From assembly GCF_000282215.1 (NCBI RefSeq), contig NZ_AKJS01000019.1:1-64000 (forward strand): a stretch of 64,000 nucleotides of DNA, given 5' to 3'. The DNA is from Pseudomonas sp. GM21. GTDB taxonomy: Bacteria > Pseudomonadota > Gammaproteobacteria > Pseudomonadales > Pseudomonadaceae. Positions 1-9,616 of the stretch are shown piece after piece. Position numbers and translations under genes: made by a program. Under the pieces are notes generated by a model that was given only the letters and a program-made list of their open reading frames with translations, had not been told where the DNA came from and made no database searches. Numbering within the stretch: the stretch's first letter is position 1; every line of letters begins with the position of its first letter.

Positions 1-83
1 GAGCGAAACCGCCAGTCGCCGTTACCGCAAAAACGGATATGCCCCCCCATAACAATTTCACCCCCAAAAACGACCACTCATCC

Positions 84-149
84 CAAAGCGATACAAAAAC
101 ACATGCGACACGATATTTTGTGTTTGATATTAAATTCTGTATCGCTTAT
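84..149 (+). promoter_or_regulatory. paaA upstream region with nested palindromes
   Basis: The AT-rich leader before paaA carries a perfect 10-bp inverted repeat, AAGCGATACA at 86-95 and TGTATCGCTT at 138-147. A shorter palindrome (ACAC...GTGT, 108-123) is nested inside it, together with two GATATT words. The base composition contrasts with the GC-rich genes around it. A position 50-110 bp before the paaA start suits an operator for a paa regulator such as PaaX; that assignment is inference, because no regulator gene is in the window and the site does not obviously match the E. coli PaaX box. Confidence 0.45.
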
Positions 150-194
150 AAAGTTCTCCATGCCTTCAAACAGAATAAAGGCGGGAGACCCCCC

Positions 195-1184
195 ATGTAC
201 GCACAGCTCGTAGAAACCGGCGTAAAGCGCATCAAAGACCTGTCGGAGATGTCCGAACAGGAACGCGCCTTCCAGGAAAAAATCGATTCAGAAATCAAGA
301 TCGAAGCCAAAAACTGGATGCCTGATGCCTATCGCCAGACCCTGATCCGGCAGATCTCCCAGCACGCCCACTCGGAAATCGTCGGCATGCTGCCCGAAGG
401 CAACTGGGTCACCCGCGCACCAACGCTCAAACGCAAACTGCAATTGATGGCCAAGATTCAGGACGAAGCCGGCCACGGCCTGTACCTCTACAGCGCCATG
501 GAAACCCTGGGCGCCGACCGCGATGAAGAAATCGCCAAGCTGCACAGCGGCAAGGCCAAGTATTCGAGCATTTTCAATTACCCGACGCTGAACTGGGCCG
601 ACATGGGCGCGGTGGGCTGGCTGGTGGACGGTGCTGCCATCGTCAACCAGGTGGTATTGCAGCGCACGTCCTACGGCCCCTACTCCCGGGCCATGGTGCG
701 CATCTGCAAGGAAGAAAGTTTCCACCAGCGCCAGGGCTACGAAATCCTCCTGACCATGATGCGTCACGGTAATCAGGCGCAAAAAGACATGGTCCAGGAC
801 GCGATCAACCGCCTGTGGTGGCCGTCGCTGATGATGTTCGGCCCAAGCGACGAACACTCGCCGAACAGCGCCCAGTCCATGGCCTGGAAAATCAAGCGCC
901 AGAGCAACGACGAACTGCGCCAGCGCTTCATAGACCAAACCATCCCGCAGCTGGAACTGCTGGGCTGCACCTGCCCTGACCCGGACTTGAAGTGGAACGC
1001 CGAAACCGGTCACTACGACTTCGGCGAGATCCAATGGAGCGAATTCTACGAAGTGCTCAAGGGCAATGGCCCGTGCAACCAGGAACGCGTCACCACTCGC
1101 CGCAAGGCGATTGAAGACGGTGCCTGGGTTCGTGAAGCCGCCGTCGCCCACGCCCGCAAACAACAGAACAAGAACGCCGCCTGA
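195..1184 (+). CDS. paaA: 1,2-phenylacetyl-CoA epoxidase, catalytic subunit A
   Basis: Catalytic diiron subunit of the PaaABCE multicomponent monooxygenase, which epoxidises the ring of phenylacetyl-CoA in the cytosol. The 329-residue protein has the two carboxylate/histidine helices of a bacterial diiron oxygenase: E91-A-G-H94 ([10 protein letters not shown]) and E174-S-F-H177 ([11 protein letters not shown]). An in-frame ATG at 39 would add 52 residues encoded by AT-rich DNA and no family member needs them. I chose ATG 195, which follows a GGCGGGAG ribosome site and gives the typical N-terminus MYAQLVETG. It is first in a tight + strand run paaABCDE, with paaB 27 bp downstream. Confidence 0.95.
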   Translation: MYAQLVETGVKRIKDLSEMSEQERAFQEKIDSEIKIEAKNWMPDAYRQTLIRQISQHAHSEIVGMLPEGNWVTRAPTLKRKLQLMAKIQDEAGHGLYLYSAMETLGADRDEEIAKLHSGKAKYSSIFNYPTLNWADMGAVGWLVDGAAIVNQVVLQRTSYGPYSRAMVRICKEESFHQRQGYEILLTMMRHGNQAQKDMVQDAINRLWWPSLMMFGPSDEHSPNSAQSMAWKIKRQSNDELRQRFIDQTIPQLELLGCTCPDPDLKWNAETGHYDFGEIQWSEFYEVLKGNGPCNQERVTTRRKAIEDGAWVREAAVAHARKQQNKNAA

Positions 1185-1211
1185 TCGGCCACCTGATGTG
1201 GAGTCATTGAA

Positions 1212-1493
1212 ATGTCTGAATGGACCCTTTTTGAAGTCTTCGTGCGCAGCAAGCACGGCCTCAACCACAAGCACGTTGGCAGTGTCCACGCCGCCGACAC
1301 CACCATGGCCATCGAAAACGCCCGCGAGTTGTATACCCGTCGCAGCGAAGGCGTGAGCCTGTGGGTTGTGCCGTCGGCACTGATTACCGCTTCGTCGCCG
1401 GATGAAAAAGACCCGCTGTTCGATCCGTCGGACGACAAGGTCTACCGCCACGCCAGCTTCTACGAGCTGCCGGCCGAAGTCGGGCACATGTGA
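1212..1493 (+). CDS. paaB: 1,2-phenylacetyl-CoA epoxidase subunit B
   Basis: Small 93-residue subunit of the phenylacetyl-CoA epoxidase, needed for assembly and electron transfer to PaaA. It starts MSEWTLFEVFVRSKHGLNH and contains VGSVHAADTTMAIENARELYTRR, the standard PaaB core. The length matches the family. It lies 27 bp after paaA, and its stop is 8 bp before the paaC ATG, so translation is probably coupled. Confidence 0.95.
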   Translation: MSEWTLFEVFVRSKHGLNHKHVGSVHAADTTMAIENARELYTRRSEGVSLWVVPSALITASSPDEKDPLFDPSDDKVYRHASFYELPAEVGHM

Positions 1494-1501
1494 GGTCGAC
1501 C

Positions 1502-2263
1502 ATGAATAACCAGACTGATCTGATCGAATACCTGCTGCGCCTCGGCGACAGCGCCCTGATCCAGGGCCAGCGCCTGTGCCAATGGTGCGGCAAGGCCCCG
1601 GCACTGGAAGAAGAACTGGCGTTGATGAACGTCGGCCTCGACCTGGTGGGCCAGGCGCGCAACTGGCTGGATTACGCCGCCGAACTGCTGAACGACGGCC
1701 GCGATGCCGATGACCTGGCGTTCCGCCGAGATGAGCGTGCCTATCGCAACCTGTTGCTGGTCGAACAACCGAACGGCGATTACGCGGTGACCATCCTCAA
1801 GCAATTCCTGTATGACGCCTGGCACCTGTCAGTACTCAGCGGCCTGAGCCAGTCCAGCGACGAACGCATCGCCGGGATTGCCGCCAAAGCCGTCAAGGAA
1901 GTCACCTATCACCTGCGCCGCTCCGGCGAGTGGGTCGAGCGCTTGGGCGACGGTACAGAAGAAAGCCATCGCAGGATGCTCGACGCAATCCCTGAGGTTT
2001 GGCGTTTCACTGTCGAACTGACCAGCGCTGATGACAGCGAACAACGCCTGTGCGACGCCGGCATCACCCCGGACACCGCGCAAGTCGCCGCTGCCTGGCA
2101 AGCCAAGGTCAACCAGATTTTTGCCAGCGCCACCCTGCCCGTACCGGCCGCGCCGAGCTATTTCTACCTGAATGCACGCAAGGGCCTGCACACCGAGCAC
2201 CTGGGCATTCTGCTGGCCGAAATGCAGTTTTTGCCACGAGCGTACCCCGATGCGACCTGGTGA
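1502..2263 (+). CDS. paaC: 1,2-phenylacetyl-CoA epoxidase structural subunit C
   Basis: Structural partner of PaaA: a ferritin-fold paralogue without the iron site that forms the PaaAC scaffold. The 253-residue product opens MNNQTDLIEYLLRLGDSALI and has the family's LALMNVGLDLVGQARNW segment. A GTG at 1490 is in frame, but ATG 1502 sits behind a GAGG motif (1493-1496) and gives the usual start. The 3' end overlaps paaD by 14 bp. Confidence 0.93.
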   Translation: MNNQTDLIEYLLRLGDSALIQGQRLCQWCGKAPALEEELALMNVGLDLVGQARNWLDYAAELLNDGRDADDLAFRRDERAYRNLLLVEQPNGDYAVTILKQFLYDAWHLSVLSGLSQSSDERIAGIAAKAVKEVTYHLRRSGEWVERLGDGTEESHRRMLDAIPEVWRFTVELTSADDSEQRLCDAGITPDTAQVAAAWQAKVNQIFASATLPVPAAPSYFYLNARKGLHTEHLGILLAEMQFLPRAYPDATW

Positions 2264-2783
2264 GCTGATCGCCAGCGACCTCGGCGCCCGGCCGGCACAA
2301 CCGACCGACCTGGCGGCCGCGTGGGCGACCCTGGCGCAGGTCATGGACCCGGAAGTGCCGGTGGTCAGCGTAGTCGACCTCGGTATCGTGCGCGATCTCG
2401 ACTGGCAGGCCGGGCACTTGCACGTGGTGGTCACACCGACCTACTCCGGCTGCCCCGCTACTGAAGTGATCGAAAGCGATATCCGCGAGGCTCTGGAGCT
2501 GGCCGGGTTCAAGGCGCCGCAACTGGAACGCAAATTGACCCCGGCGTGGACCACCGACTGGATCAGCGCCAGTGGTCGTGAACGCCTGCGCGCCTACGGC
2601 ATCGCACCGCCCGAGGGCAGCACCAGCAAGCGCAGCCTGCTCGGCGAAAGCCCGGTGATCCTCTGTCCGCAGTGCGGCAGCGCCCACACCGAAGTGCTCA
2701 GCGAGTTCGGTTCCACCGCGTGCAAGGCGCTGTACCGCTGCGTCGATTGCCGGGAACCGTTCGACTATTTCAAGTGCATCTGA
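2250..2783 (+). CDS. paaD: Phenylacetate pathway Fe-S maturation protein PaaD
   Basis: MIP18/DUF59-family protein thought to help assemble the iron centres of the epoxidase system. The N-terminal half carries the DUF59 signature (MDPEVPVVSVVDLGIVRD, then TPTYSGCPATEVI). The C-terminus has a putative metal-binding CPxC ... CxxC pair (CPQCGSAH, YRCVDCREPF). I start at ATG 2250 (MRPGELIASDLG, 177 residues), inside the end of paaC. The upstream in-frame ATG at 2172 would overlap paaC by 92 bp and adds a Cys-rich, non-family sequence. Confidence 0.9.
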   Translation: MRPGELIASDLGARPAQPTDLAAAWATLAQVMDPEVPVVSVVDLGIVRDLDWQAGHLHVVVTPTYSGCPATEVIESDIREALELAGFKAPQLERKLTPAWTTDWISASGRERLRAYGIAPPEGSTSKRSLLGESPVILCPQCGSAHTEVLSEFGSTACKALYRCVDCREPFDYFKCI

Positions 2784-2816
2784 GCGGCAATCGGCCGTCC
2801 CAGCTGGAGAACAATA

Positions 2817-3893
2817 ATGAGTAAATTTCACAGCCTGACCATCAAGGACGTGCGCACCGAGACCCGTGACGCGGTGTCCATCGCCTTCGAGATTCCGCAG
2901 CACCTGCAAGACAGTTTTCACTTTACCCAGGGCCAGCACCTGGTGATGCGCACTCAGCTGGATGGCGAAGAAGTACGCCGTTCCTACTCGATTTGCACCG
3001 GGGTCAACGACGGTGAACTGCGCGTCGCTATCAAGCGTGTGTCAGGCGGGCGGTTTTCGGCGTTTGCCAATGAGCAATTGAAAGCCGGGCATAGCCTGGA
3101 AGTCATGCCGCCCGCCGGGCATTTCTGCGTCGAGCTCGATCCGGCTCGCCATGGCAATTACCTGGCCGTCGCGGCCGGCAGCGGCATCACACCGATCCTG
3201 TCGATCATCAAGACCACCCTGGAAACCGAACCGCACAGCCGCGTCACGCTGCTGTACGGCAACCGTTCCAGTTCCGGTGCCTTGTTCCGCGAACAACTGG
3301 AAGACCTGAAAAACCGCTACTTGCAGCGCCTGAACCTGATCTTCGTGTTCAGCCGCGAGCAGCAGGACGTTGACCTGTACAACGGCCGGATCAACGCCGA
3401 GAAATGCGAGCAACTGTTCTCCCGCTGGCTCGACGTCAAAACCCTTGATGCGGCGTTCATTTGCGGCCCGCAGGAAATGACTGAAACCGTGCGTGACAGC
3501 CTCAAGGCCAAGGGCATGGCGTCGGAACGCATCCACTTCGAATTGTTTGCAGTCGCCGGCAGCCAGCAAAAACGTGAAGCCCGCGAGGCCGCCCGGCAAT
3601 TCGATGCGGCGGTCAGCCAGATCACCGTTATCAGCGACGGTCGCGCCCTGGCTTTCGACCTGCCGCGCAACAGCCAGAGCATCCTCGACGCCGGCAACGC
3701 CCAGGGCGCCGAACTGCCCTACTCGTGCAAGGCCGGCGTGTGCTCGACCTGCAAGTGCAAGGTCATCGAAGGCGAAGTGGAAATGGACAGCAACCACGCC
3801 CTGGAAGACTACGAAGTGGCCGCCGGCTACGTGCTGTCGTGCCAGGCGTTCCCGATCAGCGACAAAGTGGTGCTGGATTTCGACCAGCTCTGA
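2817..3893 (+). CDS. paaE: 1,2-phenylacetyl-CoA epoxidase reductase subunit E
   Basis: NADPH-dependent flavin/iron-sulfur reductase that feeds electrons to PaaA. The 358 residues show an FAD-binding region (RRSYSICTG), an NADP region ([19 protein letters not shown]) and a C-terminal plant-type 2Fe-2S ferredoxin domain. That domain has Cys ligands at about 304, 309, 312 and 342 ([14 protein letters not shown] ... LSCQAFP). It ends the epoxidase block, and a long palindrome separates it from the transport genes. Confidence 0.95.
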   Translation: MSKFHSLTIKDVRTETRDAVSIAFEIPQHLQDSFHFTQGQHLVMRTQLDGEEVRRSYSICTGVNDGELRVAIKRVSGGRFSAFANEQLKAGHSLEVMPPAGHFCVELDPARHGNYLAVAAGSGITPILSIIKTTLETEPHSRVTLLYGNRSSSGALFREQLEDLKNRYLQRLNLIFVFSREQQDVDLYNGRINAEKCEQLFSRWLDVKTLDAAFICGPQEMTETVRDSLKAKGMASERIHFELFAVAGSQQKREAREAARQFDAAVSQITVISDGRALAFDLPRNSQSILDAGNAQGAELPYSCKAGVCSTCKCKVIEGEVEMDSNHALEDYEVAAGYVLSCQAFPISDKVVLDFDQL

Positions 3894-3911
3894 GCACTTG
3901 GCACCACGAGC

Positions 3912-4068
3912 CCCCGTAGCAGCTGTCGAGCCCCAGCGAGGCTGCGTTCGGCTGCGAAGCCGTCGTAAACCCTGGGTGCCCGGTTTTCCTGATGCACCGC
4001 AGTGCCTGACTTCACGACTGCTTCGCAGCCGAACGCAGCCTCGCTGGGGCTCGACAGCTGCTACGGGG
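3912..4068. repeat. Long intergenic palindrome, 49-bp perfect arms
   Basis: Arms 3912-3960 and 4020-4068 are perfect reverse complements (49 bp), and pairing resumes inside after one mismatch. The element fills most of the 230-bp gap between paaE and the DUF485 gene. A second member of the family, with different arm sequence but the same organisation, lies at 51127-51257. Both share the arm tip GTAGCAGCTG and inner words CTGATGCACCG and TTCACGACTGCT. Transcribed RNA would form a very strong hairpin. Too long and wrongly built for an ordinary terminator, as no T-tract follows. Confidence 0.9.
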
Positions 4069-4123
4069 TTCAAACGAAAAATCTGTTCCACCCCACAACA
4101 AAAACAACAAAAGAGAACGCGCC

Positions 4124-4432
4124 ATGACACCCCAAGACGTAGAACTCATCCGCCAGAACCCGGATTTCATCCAGCTGGTACGCCGCAAACAGAACCTCTA
4201 CTGGTCGCTGTCGCTGATCATGCTGGTGATCTATTTCGGCTTCGTTTTGCTGGTGGCGTTTTCCCCCGCCACCCTCGGCCAATCCCTGAGCGGCGGCGTA
4301 ACCACCGTGGGCATGCTGGTGGGTGTGGTGATGGTGGTGCTGGCCTTCGCACTGACCGGTTTCTACGTCTATCGCGCCAACCACGTGATCGATCCGCTCA
4401 ACGAAAAACTGAAGCAGGAGTGCGCCCAATGA
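4124..4432 (+). CDS. DUF485 inner-membrane protein, partner of the downstream symporter
   Basis: Small membrane protein of 102 residues with two hydrophobic helices (about 27-48 and 60-84), as in the YjcH/DUF485 family. In many bacteria such a protein is encoded just upstream of an ActP-like sodium:solute symporter. Its TGA overlaps the ATG of the symporter (ATGA at 4429-4432), so the two are translationally coupled. Its biochemical role is not established; a subunit or accessory of the transporter is the reasonable inference. Confidence 0.85.
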   Translation: MTPQDVELIRQNPDFIQLVRRKQNLYWSLSLIMLVIYFGFVLLVAFSPATLGQSLSGGVTTVGMLVGVVMVVLAFALTGFYVYRANHVIDPLNEKLKQECAQ

Positions 4433-6075
4433 GCCGTTTTCACGCGTTATTCCTGCTGCCACTGGCCTTTGTCGCTGACTTTGCGGCAGCGGCCGACGGC
4501 GCGACCCGTCCGCTGAACTGGAACGCGATCGGCATGTTCCTGGTGTTTGTGCTGTTCACCCTCGGTGTGACGCGCTGGGCCGCGTTGCGCACTCGTTCCG
4601 CCAGCGATTTCTACACCGCGGGCGGTGGCATGACCGGTTTTCAGAACGGCCTGGCGATTGCCGGCGACATGATTTCCGCGGCGTCCTTCCTCGGCATTTC
4701 CGCGATGATGTTCCTCAATGGTTATGACGGTCTGCTGTACGCACTGGGCGTGTTGGCGGGCTGGCCGATCATTCTGTTTTTGATTGCCGAACGTTTGCGC
4801 AATCTGGGCAAATACACCTTCGCCGACGTGGTCTCCTATCGCCTGGAACAAACCCCGGTGCGCCTGACCTCGGCCTTCGGCACCCTGACCGTGGCCCTGA
4901 TGTACCTCGTGGCGCAGATGGTCGGCGCCGGCAAGCTGATTGAGCTGTTGTTCGGCATCGATTACCTCTACGCGGTAATGCTGGTGGGCGTGTTGATGGT
5001 GTTTTACGTGACCTTCGGCGGCATGCTCGCCACCACGTGGGTGCAGATCATCAAGGCCGTCATGCTGCTGTTCGGCACCACCTTCATGGCCTTCATGGTG
5101 CTCAAGCATTTCGGCTTCAGCACTGAAGCGATGTTTGCCGGTGCCACGGCCGTGCACGCCAAGGGCAACGCGATCATGGCCCCCGGCGGCTTGTTGTCGA
5201 ACCCCATCGATGCGATCTCGCTGGGACTGGGCATGATGTTCGGCACCGCCGGCCTGCCGCATATCCTCATGCGCTTCTTCACCGTCAGCGATGCCAAGGA
5301 AGCGCGCAAAAGCGTGTTCTACGCCACGGGTTTCATCGGCTACTTCTACTTGCTGCTGATCATCGTCGGCTTCGGCGCAATCGTCATGGTCGGCACCGAT
5401 CCGGCGTTCCGCGATGCCAGCGGCGCGATCATCGGCGGCGGCAACATGATTGCCGTGCACCTGGCTCAGGCCGTGGGTGGCAACCTGTTCCTCGGCTTCA
5501 TCTCGGCGGTCGCCTTCGCCACCATTCTGGCAGTGGTTGCGGGATTGGCCTTGTCCGGCGCTTCGGCGGTGTCCCACGATTTGTATGCCTGTGTGATGCG
5601 CAAAGGTCAGGCCACTGAGCAGCAGGAAATCCGTGTCTCGCGAATCGCGACGCTGTGCATCGGTGTCCTGGCCATCATCCTTGGCTTGTTGTTCGAATCG
5701 CAGAACATTGCCTTCCTTTCCGGCCTGGTGCTGGCCATCGCCGCGTCGGTGAATTTCCCGGTGCTATTCCTCTCGATGTACTGGAAAGGCCTGACCACCC
5801 GTGGCGCGGTCACCGGCAGCCTGACGGGGTTGATCTCTGCGATTGTCCTGCTGGTGCTGAGCCCGGCGGTGTGGGTCAACGTGATGCATCACGACAAGGC
5901 GCTGTTCCCTTATTCCAACCCGGCGTTGTTCTCCATGAGCCTGGCATTTGTAAGCGCCTGGGTGTTTTCCGTCACCGACACCTCACCCCGAGCAACCCTT
6001 GAGCGTGGCCGGTATCTGGCGCAGTTCATCCGTTCCATGACCGGCATCGGTGCCTCTGGCGCCAGCAAGCACTAA
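4429..6075 (+). CDS. paaL: Sodium:solute symporter, phenylacetate permease type (ActP-like)
   Basis: Inner-membrane transporter of the SSS family, 548 residues. It has a hydrophobic N-terminus and the family signatures [37 protein letters not shown] and a dozen or more hydrophobic helices. The frame is open upstream to 3493 through paaE, but ATG 4429, overlapping the DUF485 stop, gives the family start. Location between paaE and an OprD porin within the paa block points to phenylacetate uptake (PaaL/PhaJ). The protein is also close to acetate permease ActP and the DUF485 pairing is typical of acetate systems, so the substrate is inferred from context. Confidence 0.85.
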   Translation: MSRFHALFLLPLAFVADFAAAADGATRPLNWNAIGMFLVFVLFTLGVTRWAALRTRSASDFYTAGGGMTGFQNGLAIAGDMISAASFLGISAMMFLNGYDGLLYALGVLAGWPIILFLIAERLRNLGKYTFADVVSYRLEQTPVRLTSAFGTLTVALMYLVAQMVGAGKLIELLFGIDYLYAVMLVGVLMVFYVTFGGMLATTWVQIIKAVMLLFGTTFMAFMVLKHFGFSTEAMFAGATAVHAKGNAIMAPGGLLSNPIDAISLGLGMMFGTAGLPHILMRFFTVSDAKEARKSVFYATGFIGYFYLLLIIVGFGAIVMVGTDPAFRDASGAIIGGGNMIAVHLAQAVGGNLFLGFISAVAFATILAVVAGLALSGASAVSHDLYACVMRKGQATEQQEIRVSRIATLCIGVLAIILGLLFESQNIAFLSGLVLAIAASVNFPVLFLSMYWKGLTTRGAVTGSLTGLISAIVLLVLSPAVWVNVMHHDKALFPYSNPALFSMSLAFVSAWVFSVTDTSPRATLERGRYLAQFIRSMTGIGASGASKH

Positions 6076-6109
6076 TTAACGATCGATCTGATGTCAGGGA
6101 ACAAAAATA

Positions 6110-7363
6110 ATGAAGCCCGCGTTTACAGCATCCCGAGAAACACTGTTTTCGTTAGCCGCCGCATTGAGCCTGCCCATGGTTGCCCCCAGCGCCATGGCTG
6201 ACTTCATCGACGACAGCAAGGCCCGTATTGAAATGCGCAACTTCTACATCAATCGCGATTTCCGTCAGGACAACGCGCCGCAATCCAAGGGCGAGGAGTG
6301 GGCGCAGGGCTTCACCGGGCGCATCGAGTCCGGGTATACCGACGGAACCTTCGGCTTCGGTCTGGATGCGCTCGGCGAGCTGGGGTTGAAACTCGACGCC
6401 AGCCCGGATACCCGTGGCACCGGGCTGCTGCCCTTTGGCCCGAACAGCCATGAGCCTGCGGACGAATACAGCGAACTAGGGCTGACCGGCAAGCTGCGTG
6501 TGTCCAAAAGCGTGTTGAAGCTCGGCACCCTGCAACCCTTGCTGCCCGTGGTGAGTTACAACGACACCCGCCTGCTGGGTTCGACCTTTGCCGGCGGCTT
6601 GCTGACCAGCCAGGAAATCAATGGCCTGACCGTCAATACCGGGCGCCTGACCAAGGTCAATCTGCGGGACTCCTCCAACAACCAAGACGTCGGCTACGCG
6701 GCCGCCAGCAGTGATTACTTCAACTTCGCCGGTGGCAGCTACGCCTTCACCCCCCAACTGAGCCTGAGCTATTACTACGGCGAACTCGATCAGATTTATC
6801 GCCAGCAATTCGCCGGCCTGGTGCATACCCAGCCCTTGGGCAACGGTTTCAACCTGCGCAGTGACATTCGCTACTTTGACAGCCGCGGCGATGGCGCCGA
6901 GCGTGCCGGGCGAATCGACAACCGTAACTTCAACAGCATGTTCAGCGTGTCCCATGGCGCCCACAAGGTCAGTGCCGCCTACCAGCAGTTGTCCGGCGAC
7001 AGCGCCTTTCCGTTCCTCAACGGCGGCGATCCGTACGTGGTCAACCTGGTGACCTTCAACACCTTCACCCGTGCCGAGGAAGATTCCTGGCAGCTGCGTT
7101 ACGACTATGACTTCGTGGCCCTGGGCGTTCCCGGCCTGACCTTCATGACCCGCTACACCGACGGCGACCACGTCAAAGCCGGCAACGTCGACAACGGCCG
7201 CGAATGGGAACGCGACACCGATATCAGTTACGTCATCCAGAGCGGCGTACTCAAGAACGTCAACATTCGCTGGCGCAACGTGACCTTCCGCTCCGGCAAT
7301 GGCTTGACCACCGACCTCGATGAGAATCGGCTGATTGTCGGTTACACCTTGGCGCTTTGGTAA
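6110..7363 (+). CDS. paaM: OprD-family outer-membrane porin, phenylacetate channel type
   Basis: Outer-membrane specific porin of 417 residues. It has a cleavable signal peptide (hydrophobic stretch about 10-30, ending PSAMA|D), then the OprD start FIDDSKARIEMRNFYINRDFR. Alternating beta-strands follow, ending YTLALW. It lies 34 bp after the symporter gene and before paaZ, the position of the PhaK/PaaM phenylacetate channel in Pseudomonas. Substrate is inferred from that context. Confidence 0.85.
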   Translation: MKPAFTASRETLFSLAAALSLPMVAPSAMADFIDDSKARIEMRNFYINRDFRQDNAPQSKGEEWAQGFTGRIESGYTDGTFGFGLDALGELGLKLDASPDTRGTGLLPFGPNSHEPADEYSELGLTGKLRVSKSVLKLGTLQPLLPVVSYNDTRLLGSTFAGGLLTSQEINGLTVNTGRLTKVNLRDSSNNQDVGYAAASSDYFNFAGGSYAFTPQLSLSYYYGELDQIYRQQFAGLVHTQPLGNGFNLRSDIRYFDSRGDGAERAGRIDNRNFNSMFSVSHGAHKVSAAYQQLSGDSAFPFLNGGDPYVVNLVTFNTFTRAEEDSWQLRYDYDFVALGVPGLTFMTRYTDGDHVKAGNVDNGREWERDTDISYVIQSGVLKNVNIRWRNVTFRSGNGLTTDLDENRLIVGYTLALW

Positions 7364-7436
7364 TGCCTGACTCGCGCGGTTGCGGCCGCACCCACTTTTT
7401 CATCCCCCACTTTTCACACCCTGAGGAGCAATCGTG

Positions 7437-9491
7437 ATGCCTCACGCCCCTACCCTGCAAAGTTTCATCGCCGGTCGCTGGATCGGTCAACAAGGTGCCC
7501 AGGTACTGCGTAGCGCCATCGACGGCCATGAGATTGCGCGTACCCACGAAGAGCGTCCGGACTTCGCCGAAGCCGTCGAACACGGTCGCCGTCAAGGCAT
7601 CAGTGGTTTGATGGCGCTGGACTTCCAGCAACGCGCCCAGCGTCTCAAGGCCCTGGCCTTGTACCTGAGCGAACGCAAAGAACAGCTCTACGCGATCTCC
7701 CACCACAGCGGCGCGACCCGTGCCGACAGCTGGATCGACATCGAAGGCGGTAACAGCACCCTCTTCACTTACGCCAGCCTCGGTTCGCGGGAATTGCCGT
7801 CGGGCAACATCGTCCACGAAGGCCCGGCGATGCAGTTGAGCAAGCTCGGCACCTTCGCCGGTACGCACATCCTGGTGCCACGCGGCGGCCTGGCCGTGCA
7901 CATCAACGCCTTCAACTTCCCGATCTGGGGCATGTTGGAAAAATTCGCACCGAGCTTCCTCGCCGGCATGCCGTGCATCGTCAAACCGGCCAGCGCCACC
8001 AGCTACCTGACCGAAGCCGTGGTGCGCCTGATGGACGAATCCGGCTTGCTGCCCGCGGGCAGCTTGCAGTTGATCATTGGCAGCACCGGTGATTTGCTCG
8101 ACCGTCTGCAAGGCCAGGACGTGGTGACTTTCACCGGTTCCGCCGACACCGCCGCCAAACTGCGGGTCAACCCGAACCTGATCCGCAACTCGGTGCCGTT
8201 CAACGCTGAAGCCGACTCGCTGAACTGCGCGATCCTCGCCCCGGACGTGACCCCGGATGACGAAGAGTTCGAGCTGTTCATCAAGGAAGTCGCTCGGGAG
8301 ATGACCACCAAGGCCGGGCAGAAATGCACCGCCATCCGCCGCGCGATCGTGCCGGCCAAACACATCGACGCGGTCGCTACCCGCCTGCGTGATCGCCTGA
8401 AGAAAGTCGTGGTCGGCGACCCGTCGGTGGAAGGCGTGCGCATGGGCGCACTGGCCTCCCACGATCAGCAAAAAGACGTCGCCGAGCGTCTGGAAAGCCT
8501 GTTGCAGAGCAGCGATCTGCTGTTCGGCGCCCGCGACGGTTTCGAACCGCGCGGTGAAAACGTCAGCCAGGGTGCGTTCTTTGCGCCGACCCTGCTGCAA
8601 GCCCGCGACCCGCATGCCGAAGGCGGCGCACACGACATCGAGGCGTTCGGCCCGGTCAGCACCCTGATGGCCTACTACGATCTGGACGAAGCACTGGCTC
8701 TGGCCGCGCGCGGTAAAGGCAGCCTGGTGGCGAGCTTGATCACCAAAGATCCACAGATCGCCGCCAAAGCGATCCCGGTGGCAGCAGCCTGGCACGGCCG
8801 TTTGCTGGTGCTGGACCGCGAGTCCGCAGCCGAATCCACCGGCCATGGTTCGCCATTGCCGCAACTCAAGCACGGCGGCCCGGGGCGTGCCGGCGGCGGC
8901 GAAGAACTCGGCGGCTTGCGTGCGGTGAAACACTACCTGCAACGTGCGGCGGTGCAAGGTTCGCCGACCATGTTGGCGGCAGTGACCGGTGAACACGTGC
9001 GTGGCGCCAAGGTTATCGAAACCGAAGTGCATCCGTTTCGCCGGTTCTTCCAGGATTTGCAGATCGGTGAATCGCTGCTGACACATCGTCGCACCGTGAC
9101 CGAAGCCGATCTGGTGAACTTCGGCTGCCTGTCCGGCGATCACTTCTACATGCACTTCGACGACATCGCCGCCAAGGAATCGCAATTCGGCAAACGTATT
9201 GCCCACGGGTACTTCGTGCTGTCGGCGGCGGCTGGTTTGTTCGTGTCGCCTGCGCCTGGGCCGGTGCTGGCCAACTATGGTCTGGATACGTTGCGCTTCA
9301 TCAATCCGGTAGGGATTGGCGACACGATTCAAGCGCGGTTGACGTGCAAACGCAAAATCGACCAAGGGAAGAAGAGCCCGCAAGGCATTCCGCAAGGGGT
9401 GGTGGCGTGGGATGTGGAAGTCACTAACCAACTGGGGGAACTGGTGGCCAGTTACGACATTTTGACCCTGGTCGTGAAACGCGAGGATTGA
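7437..9491 (+). CDS. paaZ: Bifunctional oxepin-CoA hydrolase / 3-oxo-5,6-dehydrosuberyl-CoA semialdehyde dehydrogenase
   Basis: Opens the oxepin-CoA ring and oxidises the resulting aldehyde with NADP+. The 684-residue protein has an N-terminal aldehyde dehydrogenase domain (to about 520) with the catalytic Cys in AGQKCTAIRRA. A C-terminal MaoC-like hydratase domain (about 540-684) carries the Asp/His site in GCLSGDHFYMHFDD and RIAHGYFVLS. GTG 7434 and ATG 7437 are adjacent; I chose ATG because a GAGGAG box ends 8 bp before it. It closes the paa block. Confidence 0.94.
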   Translation: MPHAPTLQSFIAGRWIGQQGAQVLRSAIDGHEIARTHEERPDFAEAVEHGRRQGISGLMALDFQQRAQRLKALALYLSERKEQLYAISHHSGATRADSWIDIEGGNSTLFTYASLGSRELPSGNIVHEGPAMQLSKLGTFAGTHILVPRGGLAVHINAFNFPIWGMLEKFAPSFLAGMPCIVKPASATSYLTEAVVRLMDESGLLPAGSLQLIIGSTGDLLDRLQGQDVVTFTGSADTAAKLRVNPNLIRNSVPFNAEADSLNCAILAPDVTPDDEEFELFIKEVAREMTTKAGQKCTAIRRAIVPAKHIDAVATRLRDRLKKVVVGDPSVEGVRMGALASHDQQKDVAERLESLLQSSDLLFGARDGFEPRGENVSQGAFFAPTLLQARDPHAEGGAHDIEAFGPVSTLMAYYDLDEALALAARGKGSLVASLITKDPQIAAKAIPVAAAWHGRLLVLDRESAAESTGHGSPLPQLKHGGPGRAGGGEELGGLRAVKHYLQRAAVQGSPTMLAAVTGEHVRGAKVIETEVHPFRRFFQDLQIGESLLTHRRTVTEADLVNFGCLSGDHFYMHFDDIAAKESQFGKRIAHGYFVLSAAAGLFVSPAPGPVLANYGLDTLRFINPVGIGDTIQARLTCKRKIDQGKKSPQGIPQGVVAWDVEVTNQLGELVASYDILTLVVKRED

Positions 9492-9499
9492 TTTTCCAT

Positions 9500-9605
9500 T
9501 GATCGTTCCCACGCTCTGCGTGGGAATGCAGCCCGTGACGCTCCGCGTCACAGCGGACGCAGAGCGTCCATAGAGGCATTCCCACGCAGAGCGTGGGAAC
9601 GATCA
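9500..9605. repeat. GATCGTTCCCACGC-type palindromic repeat
   Basis: Inverted repeat whose ends are TGATCGTTCCCACGC and its complement, with an inner hairpin built on GTGACGCTCCGCGTCAC. It fills the gap between the convergent paaZ and LuxR genes and may help terminate both. Related copies with different inner arms lie at 45386-45470 and 49236-49349. Confidence 0.85.
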
Positions 9606-9616
9606 CTGAGTAACGA

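Noticed and set aside
2..52. Short open stretch ending in TAA at the left edge ([16 protein letters not shown])
   Set aside because: It could be the C-terminus of an upstream gene, but 16 residues matching no protein I recognise are too few to call.
3493..4428. Apparent long N-terminal extension of the symporter frame
   Set aside because: It runs through paaE, the palindrome and the DUF485 gene in another frame; the family start is ATG 4429.
4429..6075. Calling the symporter acetate permease actP outright
   Set aside because: Sequence alone cannot separate ActP from PaaL; the paa setting favours phenylacetate.
7260..9551. 763-codon open frame on the - strand opposite paaZ
   Set aside because: It is the mirror of a well-supported gene in high-GC DNA and has no family motifs.
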